From contig JAJHZJ010000751.1 in NCBI GenBank assembly GCA_023548195.1, positions 558,001 to 622,000 of the forward strand: a stretch of 64,000 nucleotides of DNA, in the 5' to 3' direction. The DNA comes from Bettongia penicillata ogilbyi. Taxonomy: Eukaryota; Chordata; Mammalia; Diprotodontia; Potoroidae. Positions 23,641 through 34,579 of this stretch are shown here, in pieces; the stretch's first letter is position 1; the number at the start of each line of letters is the position of its first letter. A program made the translations under genes and the position numbers. The notes below the pieces were generated by a model. It searched no databases. It was not told the origin of the DNA and worked only from the letters and a program-made list of their open reading frames with translations.

Positions 23641-24075
23641 ATACGTTGGTATTTCAAAAAAACTAGGAAAACTTGTTAACAAACAAGATAGAATCCAGTA
23701 GAAACATATTATACACTAACTGCTCTCTTGTAACAGGAAAATGGTATAAATGAATGGATTGTGATTGAAAATTAGAGAAGATTAAAAAGAGGCTGCTATT
23801 AAGCATTTATTAAATGTTACTTTGCACTTTATTAGGTTTTGCATATACAAAGGCAAAAACAAAACATCTCCTTCACTTAAATGTTCCACATTTCATCAGA
23901 GGAACCAATATGTTCTCAAAAAGTATATAGCCAGGAATGCATTAGCCATTTGGGAGATTAAGGAAGACTGTAGAACATCCTGCTCTTCTATCTGTACCCC
24001 CTTTCTCCTATCCAAAAAGGAAGAAAATTTGGATGGCCAGAGGATGCCTAGTTAACTTGAGGTTTGCTGTCTAGA
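23641..24075. other. Mostly unassigned DNA
   Basis: A MIR/THER-like piece ('TTAAGCATTTATTAAATGTTACTTTGC ... CATATACAAAGGCAAAAACAAAAC') lies at 23,790-23,900. The rest is not recognised. Confidence 0.45.
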
Positions 24076-24545
24076 TCCTTTCCTTTCCTTTCCTTTCCTT
24101 TCCTTTCCTTTCCTTTCCTTTCCTTTCCTTTCCTTTCCTTTCCTTTCCTTTCCTTTCCTTTCCTTTCCTTTCCTTTCCTTTCCTTCCCTTCCCTTCCCTT
24201 CCCTTCCCTTCCCTTCCCTTCCCTTCCCTTCCCTTCCCTTCCCTTCCCTTCCCTTCCCTTCCCTTCCCTTCCCTTCCCTTCCCTTCCCTTCCCTTCCCCT
24301 TCCCTTCCCTTCCCTTCCCTTCCCTTCCCTTCCCTTCCCTTCCCTTCCCTCCCCTCCCCCTCCCCTCCCCTCCCCTCCCCTCCCCCTCCCCTCCCCTCCC
24401 CTCCCCTCCCCTCCCCTCCCCTCCCTCCCCTCCCCTCCTCCCCTCCCCTCCCCTCCCCTCCCCTCCCCTCCCCTCCCTCCCCTCCCCTCCCCTCCCCTCC
24501 CCTCCCCTCTCCTCTCCTTTCCTTTCCTTTTTCCTTTTTTTCCCC
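24076..24545. repeat. 470-bp pure polypyrimidine pentamer array with three zones
   Basis: The plus strand holds only C and T for about 470 bases. Zone A, 24,077-24,184, is (CCTTT)n, about 21 units. Zone B, 24,185-24,349, is (CCCTT)n, about 33 units. Zone C, 24,350-24,509, is (CCCCT)n with occasional 4- or 6-base units, about 32 units. A short CTCTCCTTT return follows. C content therefore rises in steps left to right. The complement strand reads GGGAA and GGGGA repeats, a G-quadruplex-capable pattern; the whole tract can also form triplex DNA. The 163- and 158-codon frames through it are artefacts, since a pentamer array without stops is open in every frame. Confidence 0.98.
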
Positions 24546-24559
24546 AAAACCTTAAACGT

Positions 24560-25016
24560 ACTGAGCTATGAAACCCATAGATTGTACCACATTAGACCCC
24601 TGTCCAAGTGCCACTTAAGGGCTGTTTTCTGGACCCTCCTGGCTTAAGAGTGATTATCAATAGTGACTGTTTCTGTTGCTATTTCTCTTTTAACCTGATT
24701 TAGTTATTTTGAGTTATTTAGTTGTTTTTCTTTGCCTCATCCCCCGACTACTTAAACAGTGAATGGGCATTATCTCACCCTAAGTGACCCCTGAATAGGC
24801 CTTAGCCTAAAGGGGTCAAGGTCTTCCATTGCATCCTGGGCCTTCTGCAGTCATCCTGATGAATATCTAGTCACTAGATCCGGATGACTCCAGAGGAGAA
24901 GTGAGGTTGGTGACCTTGCACAGCCCTCTTTCACTCAAAACAATATCAAGTGCAAGTTATGTCATCTTTTCTCTGATGGCATAGTCTTCTTCAGCAACGA
25001 CAGATGAACACACAAG
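24560..25016 (+). mobile_element. Retroposon ending in the RTE-like SINE tail
   Basis: The 3' part, 24,828-25,016 ('GCATCCTGGGCC', 'CAGTCATCCTGATGAATATCTAGTCACTAGATCC', 'CAAGTGCAAGTTATGTCATCTTTTCTCTGATGGCATAGTC', ending AACGACAGATGAACACAC), is nearly the same as the end of the SINE at 39,866. The 5' part here has no tRNA-like head but a different sequence ('GAGTTATTTAGTTG', 'TCTCACCCTAAGTGACCCCTGAATAGGCC'). So it is either a distinct longer family sharing the tail or two adjoining elements. Confidence 0.65.
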
Positions 25017-25929
25017 CAAAAAGAGCATCTTCCATGAATCCAACTATGAATGAAGATAAGCCTCTAAGAATTGGAGGTAAGGAGGGACTGCATTACAGGC
25101 GAGAAAATTGCCTTGGGAAAAGACAGTGAGGTAGGAGATGGAAAACTTTCCTTAAGGAACAAAAAGAAACAAAAACAGTTCGGTTAGACCACAGAGTTCA
25201 CATATGGAATTAATGTGTAACAAACATACCTAGATCATATAACATAGAGCCACCCTCCTTCTGGGAGAAGACAACCTGTGTTCTCCTTCCAGCTCTTTAG
25301 CTGGAACAGACTGTCTTTTAAACTGTAAGGATGGAACAATCCGTCTCTTCTCCATGCTTTTTACTGCTCAACCCTCAAAGAGAAAAGTACCATGAGTTGA
25401 CCCAATCAAAAGGAAAGGGCTACCTTCCCCCTTCCTCATTCAGGCCCTGTGGTTGTAAGAAATGGCTCTGTTTGTTTCATTTGTACTTCTCAGTTTCTAG
25501 GTGCTGGAGGTAATACCCATGATACACAGAATCAATGAGTCACAGTGACCATGGAGTCAAAATTCTAGGTTTAATATTATAGCTAGCCAGCAATGTTGGG
25601 GAGACTAGAACAGCCTAGGACTGGAGCCCAAGGAAGGCTTCAGACTTGAAACTTGGGAATATGCTATTTAGAAACTAAACTAAATTGTAAGCCTAATGTC
25701 CTTCCCCTTCCCAGATTATGAGATGATCCCTGTGGGGAAAGGGTGACCCACTCTTGAGGGACTTGTTATTTTAACTGAAGTAAATATTACTTTGGAAAAG
25801 CTAATCTGATAGTAATTAAATAGAACTGGGGTACAGGGGACTTCTCCTACAATCAAGAAACCATAATTTATGGGGACTAGAGTCAGAAAGTTTAGACAAC
25901 TTCTGCCCCCTAAAGAGTAACAGAGAGTT
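25017..25929. other. Unassigned DNA, possibly an old LTR
   Basis: About 900 bp with more balanced composition than its flanks. I see no target-site duplication, primer-binding site or coding region, so an LTR origin is only a guess. Confidence 0.35.
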
Positions 25930-26999
25930 CTGCTTCTGGGAGTTAAGGTGTCTGAGTAAGAAATTAGATGCTCACCCTTCCTTATTGACTTCTGAAAGCC
26001 CAGAAAATATTGTCACAGGAAAAAACTCTAGAGCAGTTGAGCCAGTAGAAAGATGAGGTACATCAGTCATGTAGGCCAGGAAGCTTGGGGAACTAATGGA
26101 AAAGGACCCTCTTGCTCTGGGGGAGAGAGACCAGCACAGGGCAGCAGTCATCCCAGCAAATCCCTCCTCAGCAAACAAGGGGAGATCCTGAGCCCCAGGG
26201 TGGAGAAGCAGATAAGCACCAACACTAGGACCCCTCCTCAAGTGCCTCAGTACAGGCAAGGGAGGTGGCAGTTACCAGCTCAGAAAATTACCAAGTGGGC
26301 CAGTATTCTCCAGCAGCCATATCTGGCACTTCAGCAGAACTCCAGGAAGCAAAAATCAAGGAGGCACAACTCCAGGCAGCAGGCAGACATACTCCAACAG
26401 CCAAACATTTGAGTGCAAAGTCCAGGTGAACAAGATCCAGTGCAAGGCCTGAGTGAGCAGGTGTCCGCCAGGGTCCAGACTCCCCACCTCTACCCTGAGA
26501 ACTCTAGTGTTGCTGACTCCAGCTCAGCAACACGTAAGCTGTTATATCCCTAGAGTCTACATCTGCCAACACCTGAGGACCCAGCACACCAAACCAGTGA
26601 CCTTGTCCTGCGCACCCAGCTCAAGAAGTTTGAGTTACTGCCCCCTGCACTCCAGCAAGAGAACTCAATTCTAAAAGTCAGGGATTAGGCAAACACCATA
26701 AGCAAAAAGCAAAAACAGACAATGACGACAGATTCTTATTATGGTGACAGGGAAGATCAAGGCACAAATTCAGAAGAGGACTACACTGTCATTATACCCA
26801 CATTAGAAACTTCAAAGGAGAATATAAACTCTCCCCGAGCCTGAAGAGTCTTCTTGGAAGAGCTCAGAATAGTCAAAAAAGGGCTCCTAGCAAACTCTTT
26901 CTAAGATTCAAATATGGTGCTGATACCTAAACCAAGAAGAGCCAAAAGAAAGAAAGGAAACTAGAGTCCAATTTCCCTAATGAATATAACTGCAAAAAA
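25930..26999 (+). mobile_element. L1 LINE, 5' UTR and ORF1 start, then jump into ORF2
   Basis: The 5' UTR (25,930-26,700) is G+C-rich with many CAGCAG and CCAGG stretches and resembles the 5' leader of metatherian L1s. ORF1-like sequence follows at 26,720-26,870 ('ACTTCAAAGGAGAATATAAACTCTCC', 'TCTTCTTGGAAGAGCTCAGAATAG'). At about 26,885-26,999 the sequence is instead ORF2, decoding near the conserved reverse-transcriptase phrase SLMNI.AK. About 3 kb between them is missing. Confidence 0.7.
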
Positions 27000-27533
27000 A
27001 TTTTGGGGGATGGCTGAACAAGTTGCAGTATGGAATGGAATACTATTGTGCTTTAAGAAACGATGAGCAGACAGACTTCAGAAAAACCTGGGAAGACGTC
27101 TATGTATTGCTGCTGAGTGAAATGAGCAGAACCGGTAGAACATTGTATATAGTAACAGTCACATTGTGTAATAACTGATCTTGACAGATTTAACACCTCT
27201 CAGTAATGCAACGATCTAAGAGAACTCCAAAAGACTGACAACGAAAAATGTTATTCACATCCAGAGAAAAAATTTGGGAGTCCGAATGCGGATGGAAGCA
27301 CACTATTTTCTCTCCTTTTGTTGTTTGGTTTTGTTTCTTCTTTTTTATCATTCCTTCCAATAGTTCTAACTCTTCTTTACATCATGATTAATGTGAAAAT
27401 TTTTAATATGAATGTATCAGATTACATGTCCTCTTGGGGAGGGCAGAGTAGAATGTAAGGGAGAAAATTCAAAACCCAAAATCTTGTGGAAGTGAATGAT
27501 AGAAACTAAAAGTAAGTTAATTATATTTTTAAA
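27000..27533 (+). mobile_element. L1 LINE 3' end
   Basis: 'GGGGGATGGCTGAACAAGTTGCAGTATGGAATGGAATACTATTGTGC' begins in the ORF2 C-terminal region, and the 3' UTR follows to 27,530 ('GGAGAAAATTCAAAACCCAAAATCTTGTGG'). It starts right after an A-run that ends the ORF2 fragment, so the L1 has lost another internal piece here, or two L1s abut. Confidence 0.88.
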
Positions 27534-28057
27534 GAGCATCAGAGGATGCTCTAGGAAAGGGATAAAATGTAACACATCTGGCCTTTAGCTTGTGTATGCT
27601 AGAGCAATCACTGCTATAAAAGCATAGACATTCTCAATAGACAGGATGGAGCCCTATTGTGAGGGATTTATATGGCAAACGAAAAGGTATTGCATTTGAT
27701 TTCAAGGTAATAGGGATATATTTGATGAATGAGGAAATGATATTGTCAGTTCTTTACTTCAGGAATATTATTATAGCAGACAGATCAGAAAGATAGATTT
27801 GAGAAAGGAAAGACTTGAACGAAGAAGTCCATTTATAAGCTCACAGAAGTCCTGAGCATTGTCAGATGGTTGAACACTAGCAAAAAGATATTGTCTCACT
27901 ACTAGGTCTATATCCTAAACACATACACATAAATGTGCATGTATGTATTTGTATATATACATAAATATGTACTAATACACACATACATACATATATGTTA
28001 TATATGCATACATGAAGGACTTACTTGTACAAATGAATACTTATAGAAGCTTTTTTT
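27534..28057. other. Unassigned DNA with a TATG/ACAT tract
   Basis: 27,905-28,015 is a degenerate ACATAC/TATATG tract; the rest is not recognised. Confidence 0.5.
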
Positions 28058-28612
28058 GTGATGGTTTATAAATCGAAAATTAGAGGTTTGCCAATCAATT
28101 GGGGAATGACTGAACACATTATTGAATATGATTGTGATGGAGTATTATTGTTCCATAAAAATGACAAAGCAGGGTGCTTTAAAAAAAACCTGGAAAATCT
28201 TATATAAACTGATTCAAGGCGAAATGAAGAGAACCAGGAGAATGTTGTACACAATAACTACCATATCATATGTTCCATTGCTAATAACTTAGTTATTCTC
28301 AGCAGTCCCATGATACATGACAACCCCAATAGACCAATGATGAAGCATGCTATCCACCTCCAGGGAAAGAACTAATATTGTTTGAATATAGAAAAATCAT
28401 TTAATTTTACCCCTTTCACTCTTTTTCTTTTATTCTAGTCTTCTAGTGCAAAATAATTAATACAGAAATGTTTCACATGATTTCACATGTATAAACTATA
28501 CCTGATTGCTTACTGTCTCAAGAAGGAAGTAAGAAAGGGAGAGAGTGATAAAATTTGGAATTTAAAAGAAAAACAAAAGTTAAAATTGTTTTAACATGTA
28601 ATTTTAAAAGAT
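28058..28612 (+). mobile_element. L1 LINE 3' end
   Basis: 'GCCAATCAATTGGGGAATGACTGAACACATTATTGAATATGATTGTGATGG', 'GAAATGAAGAGAACCAGGAGAATGTTGTACACAATAACTACC', then the 3' UTR ending 'AAATTTGGAATTTAAAAG'. It is a third distinct 3'-UTR version among the L1s here. Confidence 0.88.
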
Positions 28613-29339
28613 ATGGGCTTATCAATAGAAACGATGTTAAAGAAGATGCATTGTCATCTACTGCAGTGGTGCACCTCAAAGTAATTGATTTATAAAGGAC
28701 AGTGCTTCTATATTTTTCTCTCCCTTTTACAACGATGCTACTTGAGACAAAGGGCCACATTTACTATTTCTATTCCTAATACTTTGAGCTTCTTAAGTAT
28801 TTAGTAAAAGTTATTCACTATTGGAAGGAAGGAAATGATTTCTATGTCAATAGGACATGATACCTAAAATTAAGAAAATGTAAGGATTAAAGTCAATCTA
28901 CTAAAATGTAAATAGTTGTAAAGCAAGCTTAGTTCATGTTTTGATGGTCAATTTTATTTGTAATAGATCAACAGAATGATCTTTGGCTTAGAACATTTAA
29001 TATTTCTGAATCTACCAAACTCTACTAGTAGCCCAAAATTTTCCATCTTAGACATAAGGATGATGCTATAGATTCTCTCCAATGCTTTTTTTCCTCCTGA
29101 AATCCATGTCTCGTGTCTAATCCAAGCCTGTACAGTCTATGGTTCACAGGCTGTTTGCCATGGGCCAGAAGATTTCTGGCAGCCCACAATAATGCAGAGG
29201 AAGTTTGTGCATGTTTCTGCAGTTGTGCAGGCATGGTCTAATCTATCTGCATTAATCAATGTTAGCTTATAAATGTTTTTGTTAATTATTAGTAAAGAAG
29301 TATCTTCCTAAGAATTAGAGATAGTCAAAAGTGGAATGG
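28613..29339. other. Unassigned DNA
   Basis: 29,110-29,240 ('CACAGGCTGTTTGCCATGGGCCAGAAGATTTCTGGCAGCCCAC') has the 'GGCC' flavour of some hAT-type repeats, but I cannot place it. Confidence 0.4.
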
Positions 29340-29478
29340 ATCACTTAAGACAGTGAGTTCCTTAATCTTCATGCAAAGACTAGCTAGCAATATATTCAGT
29401 ACAATGTCAAAAAGTTTCATGGTCAGGTATGGGTTAGACTCTATGACCTAGAAGATTCCTTTCAAGTCCAACAGTCAT
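29340..29478 (+). mobile_element. L3/CR1 LINE 3' end
   Basis: 'GTGAGTTCCTTAATCTTCATGCAAAGACTAGC' and 'GGTCAGGTATGGGTTAGACTCTATGACCTAGAAGATTCCTTTCAAGTCCAAC' match the last 140 bp of CR1/L3. Confidence 0.7.
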
Positions 29479-31242
29479 GTTTTCAGAGATCACTAAAACA
29501 AGGTGTACTGGACTGATCACAGTAATCCAGATCTTTTACCATTTGGAAAATAACTGAAAATTATGTTTCCATTAAAGCAGCAAAAAATTTTGTAACTAAT
29601 TTCATTTGTTTGCTTCAATGTTGATTCATTGATCTTATAATGCCTAACCACCCATATGTTATTTTTTTCCCATGAATCAAGGTCTAGCCATGCTTTCTCA
29701 TTCTTTTTCTTTTTTTTAACTTGCATTCCTAAATGGTCACAAACTATATATTTAATGACATATAGAATTGTGTCAGGGACCTGAGTCAAGTTCACACCTG
29801 TCATTTGAAGAATATACATTCTTATCCCCCAAATTTTTAATAATCGGAATATCATGAGCCTCTTCAAGTTCTTTAGCCCATGTCTCCTGCTTAATTCTGT
29901 CAATCCTGAATAAATCACATGTAAAGTATTATGCTTAGTTATGGGCAATATGTCTTGGAAAGTGCACTCAGAAACAAGTGGATAGTGACCAGTATTATAA
30001 ATAATTGAGGAACGATTTCATATGAATAACACAGCAACAAAAATGGGCACATTTAGTCTGGAGAAGAAAAGACTTAAGGCTGCCTTCAGTTGCTAAAACA
30101 GATTTCATGGAAGATGACTTAGATCTGTTATATTTGGCAAAAGAAAGTGGGAGATCAGGAACTGGGGAAAATTTAGACTTTACACAAGGAAAATCTTACA
30201 GTGGTCTTTTCCTTAGGTGAAAGCACTGGTTTTTGTTCTTCTTGTCTTTGCTTTATTTTCTTTTGTTTTTTATTTTTGTTTCCTTTTTAAATCAAAGAAG
30301 TTTCTTTTGTTGGAGGTGTTCTTGGGAGCATTTTAGAAGATAAAGCAATTATAGAATGGATGAGATGTTTAAATTTCCTTCCAAATCTGACATTCTACCC
30401 TTCTACAATTTTGAAAGACACAATCTTTTTGAGCCTCACTTTATGGATAATAACAGCAACAATAGTATATTTTTATATGTTTGTTTTTAGAATTAAAGTA
30501 GATAATGCATTTCAAATATCTAATGTCCATATAACTTGATAGATTAGATACATGATATTTTTAACAAAACATTTTAAACACATTTTAAGTGTCTATATGT
30601 CCATAAAACTAATAATACATATGTATATGGGTATATTTAATAAAAAATTAAAATCTATAACCTCCCTTAATTCTACCAATATTTACGAATATAAGTATAT
30701 ATATATAGTATATGCATGGGCATACAGACATATAAATGCATGTATACATTTATCTGTATAGACATATAATGAGTGTATATATGCATATATGTATAAACTA
30801 TTGCTGCGTTGCCACTGCTATTTGGGTTTACAACTAGCTTCTAGGAGCGTGAATAGAGACAAATAATCCAGCATGTTCATTCACCATTAATGAGAGAGCT
30901 CCTTCATTGATTTAATGACCATGTCTACTTGGTGCTCAGATGGGGTCCATTTATTTATTGTGCTTCCTAGCACTTAGAAATTCCAGGAAACTTAAGAGCT
31001 TCTGAGCAGTATGTATGAATATTGCAATTTCTGGCAAAACATCTACAAACCAAAACCATGAGCTGATTTATCTTAATGAAATGTTAATGAGGTATCAATT
31101 ATGGTAGAGGACCAGAAAATCTTTTCTTCTCTCTTTAAAGGCTATATTGTTCCCCATAGACATGGATAATTGAGTGGAAGAAAATCCCTCCCTTTCTCTT
31201 TCCCCCTTTCAAGATCTTGCATTGAGTTTCAATTTCTGGCTG
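29479..31242. other. Mostly unassigned DNA
   Basis: It includes a MIR-like piece at 30,400-30,520 ('TTTTTGAGCCTCACTTTATGG'), a TATATG/ACATA tract at 30,690-30,800, and a repeat-free, compositionally balanced block at 30,840-31,110 that could be a conserved non-coding element. The 143-codon minus-strand frame at 29,517-29,948 shows no recognisable domain. Confidence 0.4.
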
Positions 31243-31480
31243 TCAGGTAGGTGTCAAACATGTGGCCCAAAGACTGTAAATGGCCCATAAACACTCCTGA
31301 ATATAGCCTGAGTCAGATGAAAATATAATTGGGAAATATTTAACAAGCTAAATATAAACATAATACAATATAGATAATATCAATATGTGGTTCTCTAAGT
31401 AAATTTGTGTCCAACAGGATCCATATGTACAGTTCCGTAACCTATTTGTATTTGAGTTCAACACAACTGACCTAGAATAA
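31243..31480. mobile_element. hAT-like MITE
   Basis: The ends are imperfect inverted repeats: left CAGGTAGGTGTCAAACATG, right reading CTAGGTCAGTTGTGTTGAAC on the other strand. The interior carries 'GTGGCCCAAAGACTG.AAATGGCCC', 'TTGGGAAATATTTAACAAG', and 'AATATGTGGTTCTCTAAGTAAATTTG', a layout I recall from dispersed marsupial repeats. There is no transposase, so it is non-autonomous. A target duplication is not visible after decay. Confidence 0.7.
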
Positions 31481-31635
31481 AGACTATCAGGGACTTTCCC
31501 ACTGCCAAGTAGTAATCAAAATTTTTAGCATCACTTTTAAGATAATTTTTTAAAAATGCTGTCTTTTAATTTCATTGTAATATTTTTGTAAATTTAATGC
31601 TGGTGAATTGGGTGTTCTTGTATTATTTAAATTAA
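31481..31635. other. Unassigned spacer
   Basis: Nothing recognised. Confidence 0.4.
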
Positions 31636-31725
31636 TTAAGCAAAGTTCTGGAGTCAAGAAAACTTGAGTTTGAGTCCTAGCTCTGATACATCTGATCTGT
31701 GTGACCCTGGCCAATAAATATGCCA
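31636..31725 (+). mobile_element. SINE head fragment
   Basis: 'TCTGGAGTCAAGAAAACTTGAGTTTGAGTCCTAGCTCTG ... TGTGTGACCCTGG' is the tRNA-like head of the local SINE/MIR type; the body is missing. Confidence 0.65.
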
Positions 31726-32059
31726 CTTGATTCAATATTCAGTGACATGAAATTGAACAACTTTAGCATGAACTAATTTAACCCAACTTAGATAAGGAAG
31801 GAAACAGTTAAATGGAAAGAAATCTTTAAATCAAATCAATCATAAAGGTCTTAGTTTAGGCATCATAAAAAGACAATAATAATGGAAGCTACCTCACTGG
31901 GACCAGGGTTTGAGTGAGGAGCAAAGGAACATATGCAAAATGTTTTGCAAAAATGTTGTGCCATATATATGGTAGCTGGTTGCAATAGGAGGAGAGAGCA
32001 ATAGTGCTCTTCCCTCCTGTTACACTCACCAAGCAATTGACACAGGTTGTCAATAAGGA

Positions 32060-32262
32060 TGCTGTACATGGAGTCAGAAGAGATCTAAGCTCAAATCCAA
32101 AGTCAAATACTTTGCTGTGCAATCTTCAGCAAACTACAAAATTGGAATATTCATAGTATTTACCATACAGGGCTGTCATTAGAACCAATGAGATTATACA
32201 TGTACAGAACTTTGGAAAGTTTGAAGCAATCTTTAGTTGCTAGTTATCACTATCATCCTTCT
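32060..32262 (+). mobile_element. MIR/CORE-SINE copy
   Basis: 'GGAGTCAGAAGAGATCTAAGCTCAAATCC', 'GCTGTGCAATCTTCAGCAAAC', 'CAGGGCTGTCATTAGAACCAATGAGATTATACATG' follow the plus-strand MIR order. Confidence 0.7.
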
Positions 32263-33071
32263 CCAGGAGCCTAGACCTTTATTAAGTCTACATTTTCGAA
32301 TTCTTCCCTCTTTCAAGGCCTGATTCTGTTGTCTTTGAATGGTCTCTAAAATAGCCTTCTTTCATCTCATAATGGTTTCATCTCTCTTTTAGGTGCTTAG
32401 TATATTGAATACAGTTGTGTGAAACATTGTTCAAGGTGTCTCAACATGGGGACTATTCTATTTTTCTTATTGTTTTCCATTCATTTGGTCTATTCCTGTG
32501 AATATCGTAAGTACTTAATAAATACTTCTGGAATTTAATTGAATGGGTAGGGTTAAAGTAAGGCACTCTAGAGATTCTATAGACATGATTTTTTTCTATT
32601 TTAATTAATTTCAATTCTTTGAAATTTAAATTAAATTCCAATAGTTCAATTTATTTAATGCATCAATCTCTTTTTCTCTCAATAGCCCATCATTTAGAAA
32701 TTTCATCAACTCCTACAACTTTATCTATTGACTCCAAGAAAATGACTTCCAAATATGTTTTTCTATCTATGAAATATTATCCAAATCCTTGACCTCCATT
32801 TCTAACTCCACTGTGGTCATTTCCACTTTTATTAATGGAACATTTAGAATTTGGAGTACTCCATAAGAGTATAAGCAGCAGAGATGGTGCAAACCTCCAA
32901 TGGTAGAGGGAGTTTCCTCACCTAGAATTTCTCTATATCAAAGGTGCAGTCTACATTCCTATCCATAGTAACTCTCCTCACTTTGTCAGTAAAAAATCTT
33001 GAGATCTTGAGAATCTAAATATTTTAGAGCTAATCTTGGCTCTCCCAATTTCCTTATTCAGTATATTTCAA
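32263..33071. other. Unassigned DNA
   Basis: 'AAGGCCTGATTC' to 'TTTTAGGTGCTTAG' and the rest carry no clear family signal. Confidence 0.4.
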
Positions 33072-33165
33072 AATAAACTATGACAATGGTATTTACAACT
33101 CTCACTTTAAATTCAACAATTTGTGAATTTAAGGAGAATTGCAAATACTATTGTCATGGTTTATT
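33072..33165. repeat. 94-bp hairpin (44/42-nt arms), MITE- or miRNA-precursor-like
   Basis: The left arm 33,072-33,115 and right arm 33,124-33,165 are reverse complements with four transitions and a 2-base gap; the loop is ACAATTTG. Starting at the outer ends both arms read AATAAAC.ATGACAAT.GTATTT on their own strands. The symmetry and size are those of a very short terminal-inverted-repeat element (compare primate MADE1, which is about 80 bp) and of the hairpin precursors such elements yield. No transcript evidence is available. Confidence 0.85.
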
Positions 33166-33730
33166 GTGCCTAAACAAAATCTTCACTTTCAAAATTCATC
33201 CCTCTGTCTTTCATTGTGTACTTATTATCCATATCAAGTCAACAAACATCTACTAAGTGCCTATTACTTCCTAGGCTTGACATATTTAAACTTCTGCTTC
33301 AGTAAAGTAATTGATGTATATTCAGCAAATGTTTAATGAAGGCCCTGAATGTGAAAAGATTATACAAGAGAGGAAACCAAGGCAACAGAAAGACAAATGT
33401 TGATTATTTTGTAAGTTTATCTAGTCCCAGATTCATTAATGATACCTTTGTAATCTAGAACTCAAGTCAATTTGTATGTTCTCTGCAGGCATAAAGGACA
33501 GAACTGGTGAAAGCTTGGGAGAAGAGGAATCTCTGTCCTCTGTGTTGTAGCTCCAAGAGGGAAGATATGAGATACCTGATTCTCTTTAGAGAGTCTCCTG
33601 AAGGCAAATAAAGACTCCAGGAAGAGACTGATACATAGAGAAGATCCTGATTCAATCATTTCATTGTTACCAGATTAACACAATAAAGATGTTAACAAAT
33701 TTCCCCTTTTTTTAAGATTATGGACTCTCA
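33166..33730. other. Unassigned DNA
   Basis: A short MIR/THER-like piece ('AGTCAACAAACATCTACTAAGTGCCTATTAC') is at 33,236-33,275. The rest is not recognised. Confidence 0.4.
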
Positions 33731-34575
33731 AGGAGTGGAGCCAAGATGGTGGAGTGAAGGCAGGATTTGCTTAAGTAATCCCTCCAGCTACCTCTAAACA
33801 ATTACTCCAAAAAAATTCTAGAGCTAGAGAACCCACAAAATGCCTGAGCGAAACAAGTTTGCAGCCTAAGACTACCTGGAAGATTGACAGGAAGGGTATA
33901 TCACAACAGACTAAGAATACAGCGCCATCCAGTGGGACCTGTACTGGCACAGATAGGGCAGTGGAGGCCTCAAGGGTCTGAATCGCTGGCAGTTGCAGCA
34001 GTTTTTCAGACTTCTCACACTCACAAACACCAAAGAAAGCACAGAAGATCAGTGAGAAAACTTTGTGGGACCTGGGTGAAAGAGGAGCATGTTTGGGCAG
34101 CCTGGGATGGTAGAGATGGCAGCAGTGGTCATAGCAGTGGTGGGGGCAGCAGCAGCAGTGGCTGATTCCGCAGCTCTGGTCCCACAGACAGTGGGGGATC
34201 AATTACCTGATACAAAACCCCTGAAGCCACAACCCACCCCGACTCCGCACTGGATGTAGAGCCCTAGCTTGAAAAAGAGTTAGAAAGTCAAGTATTTGTT
34301 TGGGAACATGAGCAAACAGTGTCAAACAGAAATGAAAACAAACAAACAAAAAACCTTGCACTATAGAATGTTACTTTGGTGATAAAGAAGATCAAACTAG
34401 AAAAAAGTAAAAGAAAACAAAATCAAAGCTCCCACATCAAAAGCCTCCAAGGAAAATATGAATTGGGTCTCAGGCCACATGGAAGAGCTCGGAAAAGGAT
34501 TCTGAAAGTTAAGGAAGAGAAGTAGAGGAAAAATTGGGAAGAGAAATGAGAGTGATGCAAGAAAAAGAAGATTTA
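33731..34575 (+). mobile_element. L1-type 5' UTR plus start of ORF1, without a 3' end
   Basis: It opens with GGAGTGGAGCCAAGATGGTGG, the 5' terminus shared with the copies at 942(-) and 48,075. A 5' UTR of about 580 bp follows, rich in CAGCAG and GGCAG. ORF1-like sequence is recognisable at 34,440-34,575 ('GAAGTAGAGGAAAAATTGGGAAGAGAAATGAGAG', the VEEKLGREM coiled-coil entry). It stops at a CT microsatellite, with no later ORF1, ORF2 or poly-A. It could belong to an L1 or to a half-L1. Confidence 0.8.
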
Positions 34576-34577
34576 GG

Positions 34578-34579
<2 letters not shown>

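Noticed and set aside
24064..24555. Open frames of 163 and 158 codons on both strands
   Set aside because: They translate a pentamer repeat without stop codons; every frame is open and the protein is a five-residue repeat. No start context or family.
25017..25929. Endogenous retrovirus LTR
   Set aside because: No terminal TG..CA pair with target duplication, primer-binding site or coding remnant was seen; left as unassigned.
29517..29948. 143-codon minus-strand frame as a possible exon
   Set aside because: No domain, low-complexity lysine stretches and AT-rich codons; nothing separates it from chance.
33771..34202. 143-codon cysteine/histidine-rich minus-strand frame
   Set aside because: It is antisense to the 5' UTR of an L1-type copy; the Cys/His content comes from CAGCAG and GGTGGG repeats, not a zinc-finger spacing.
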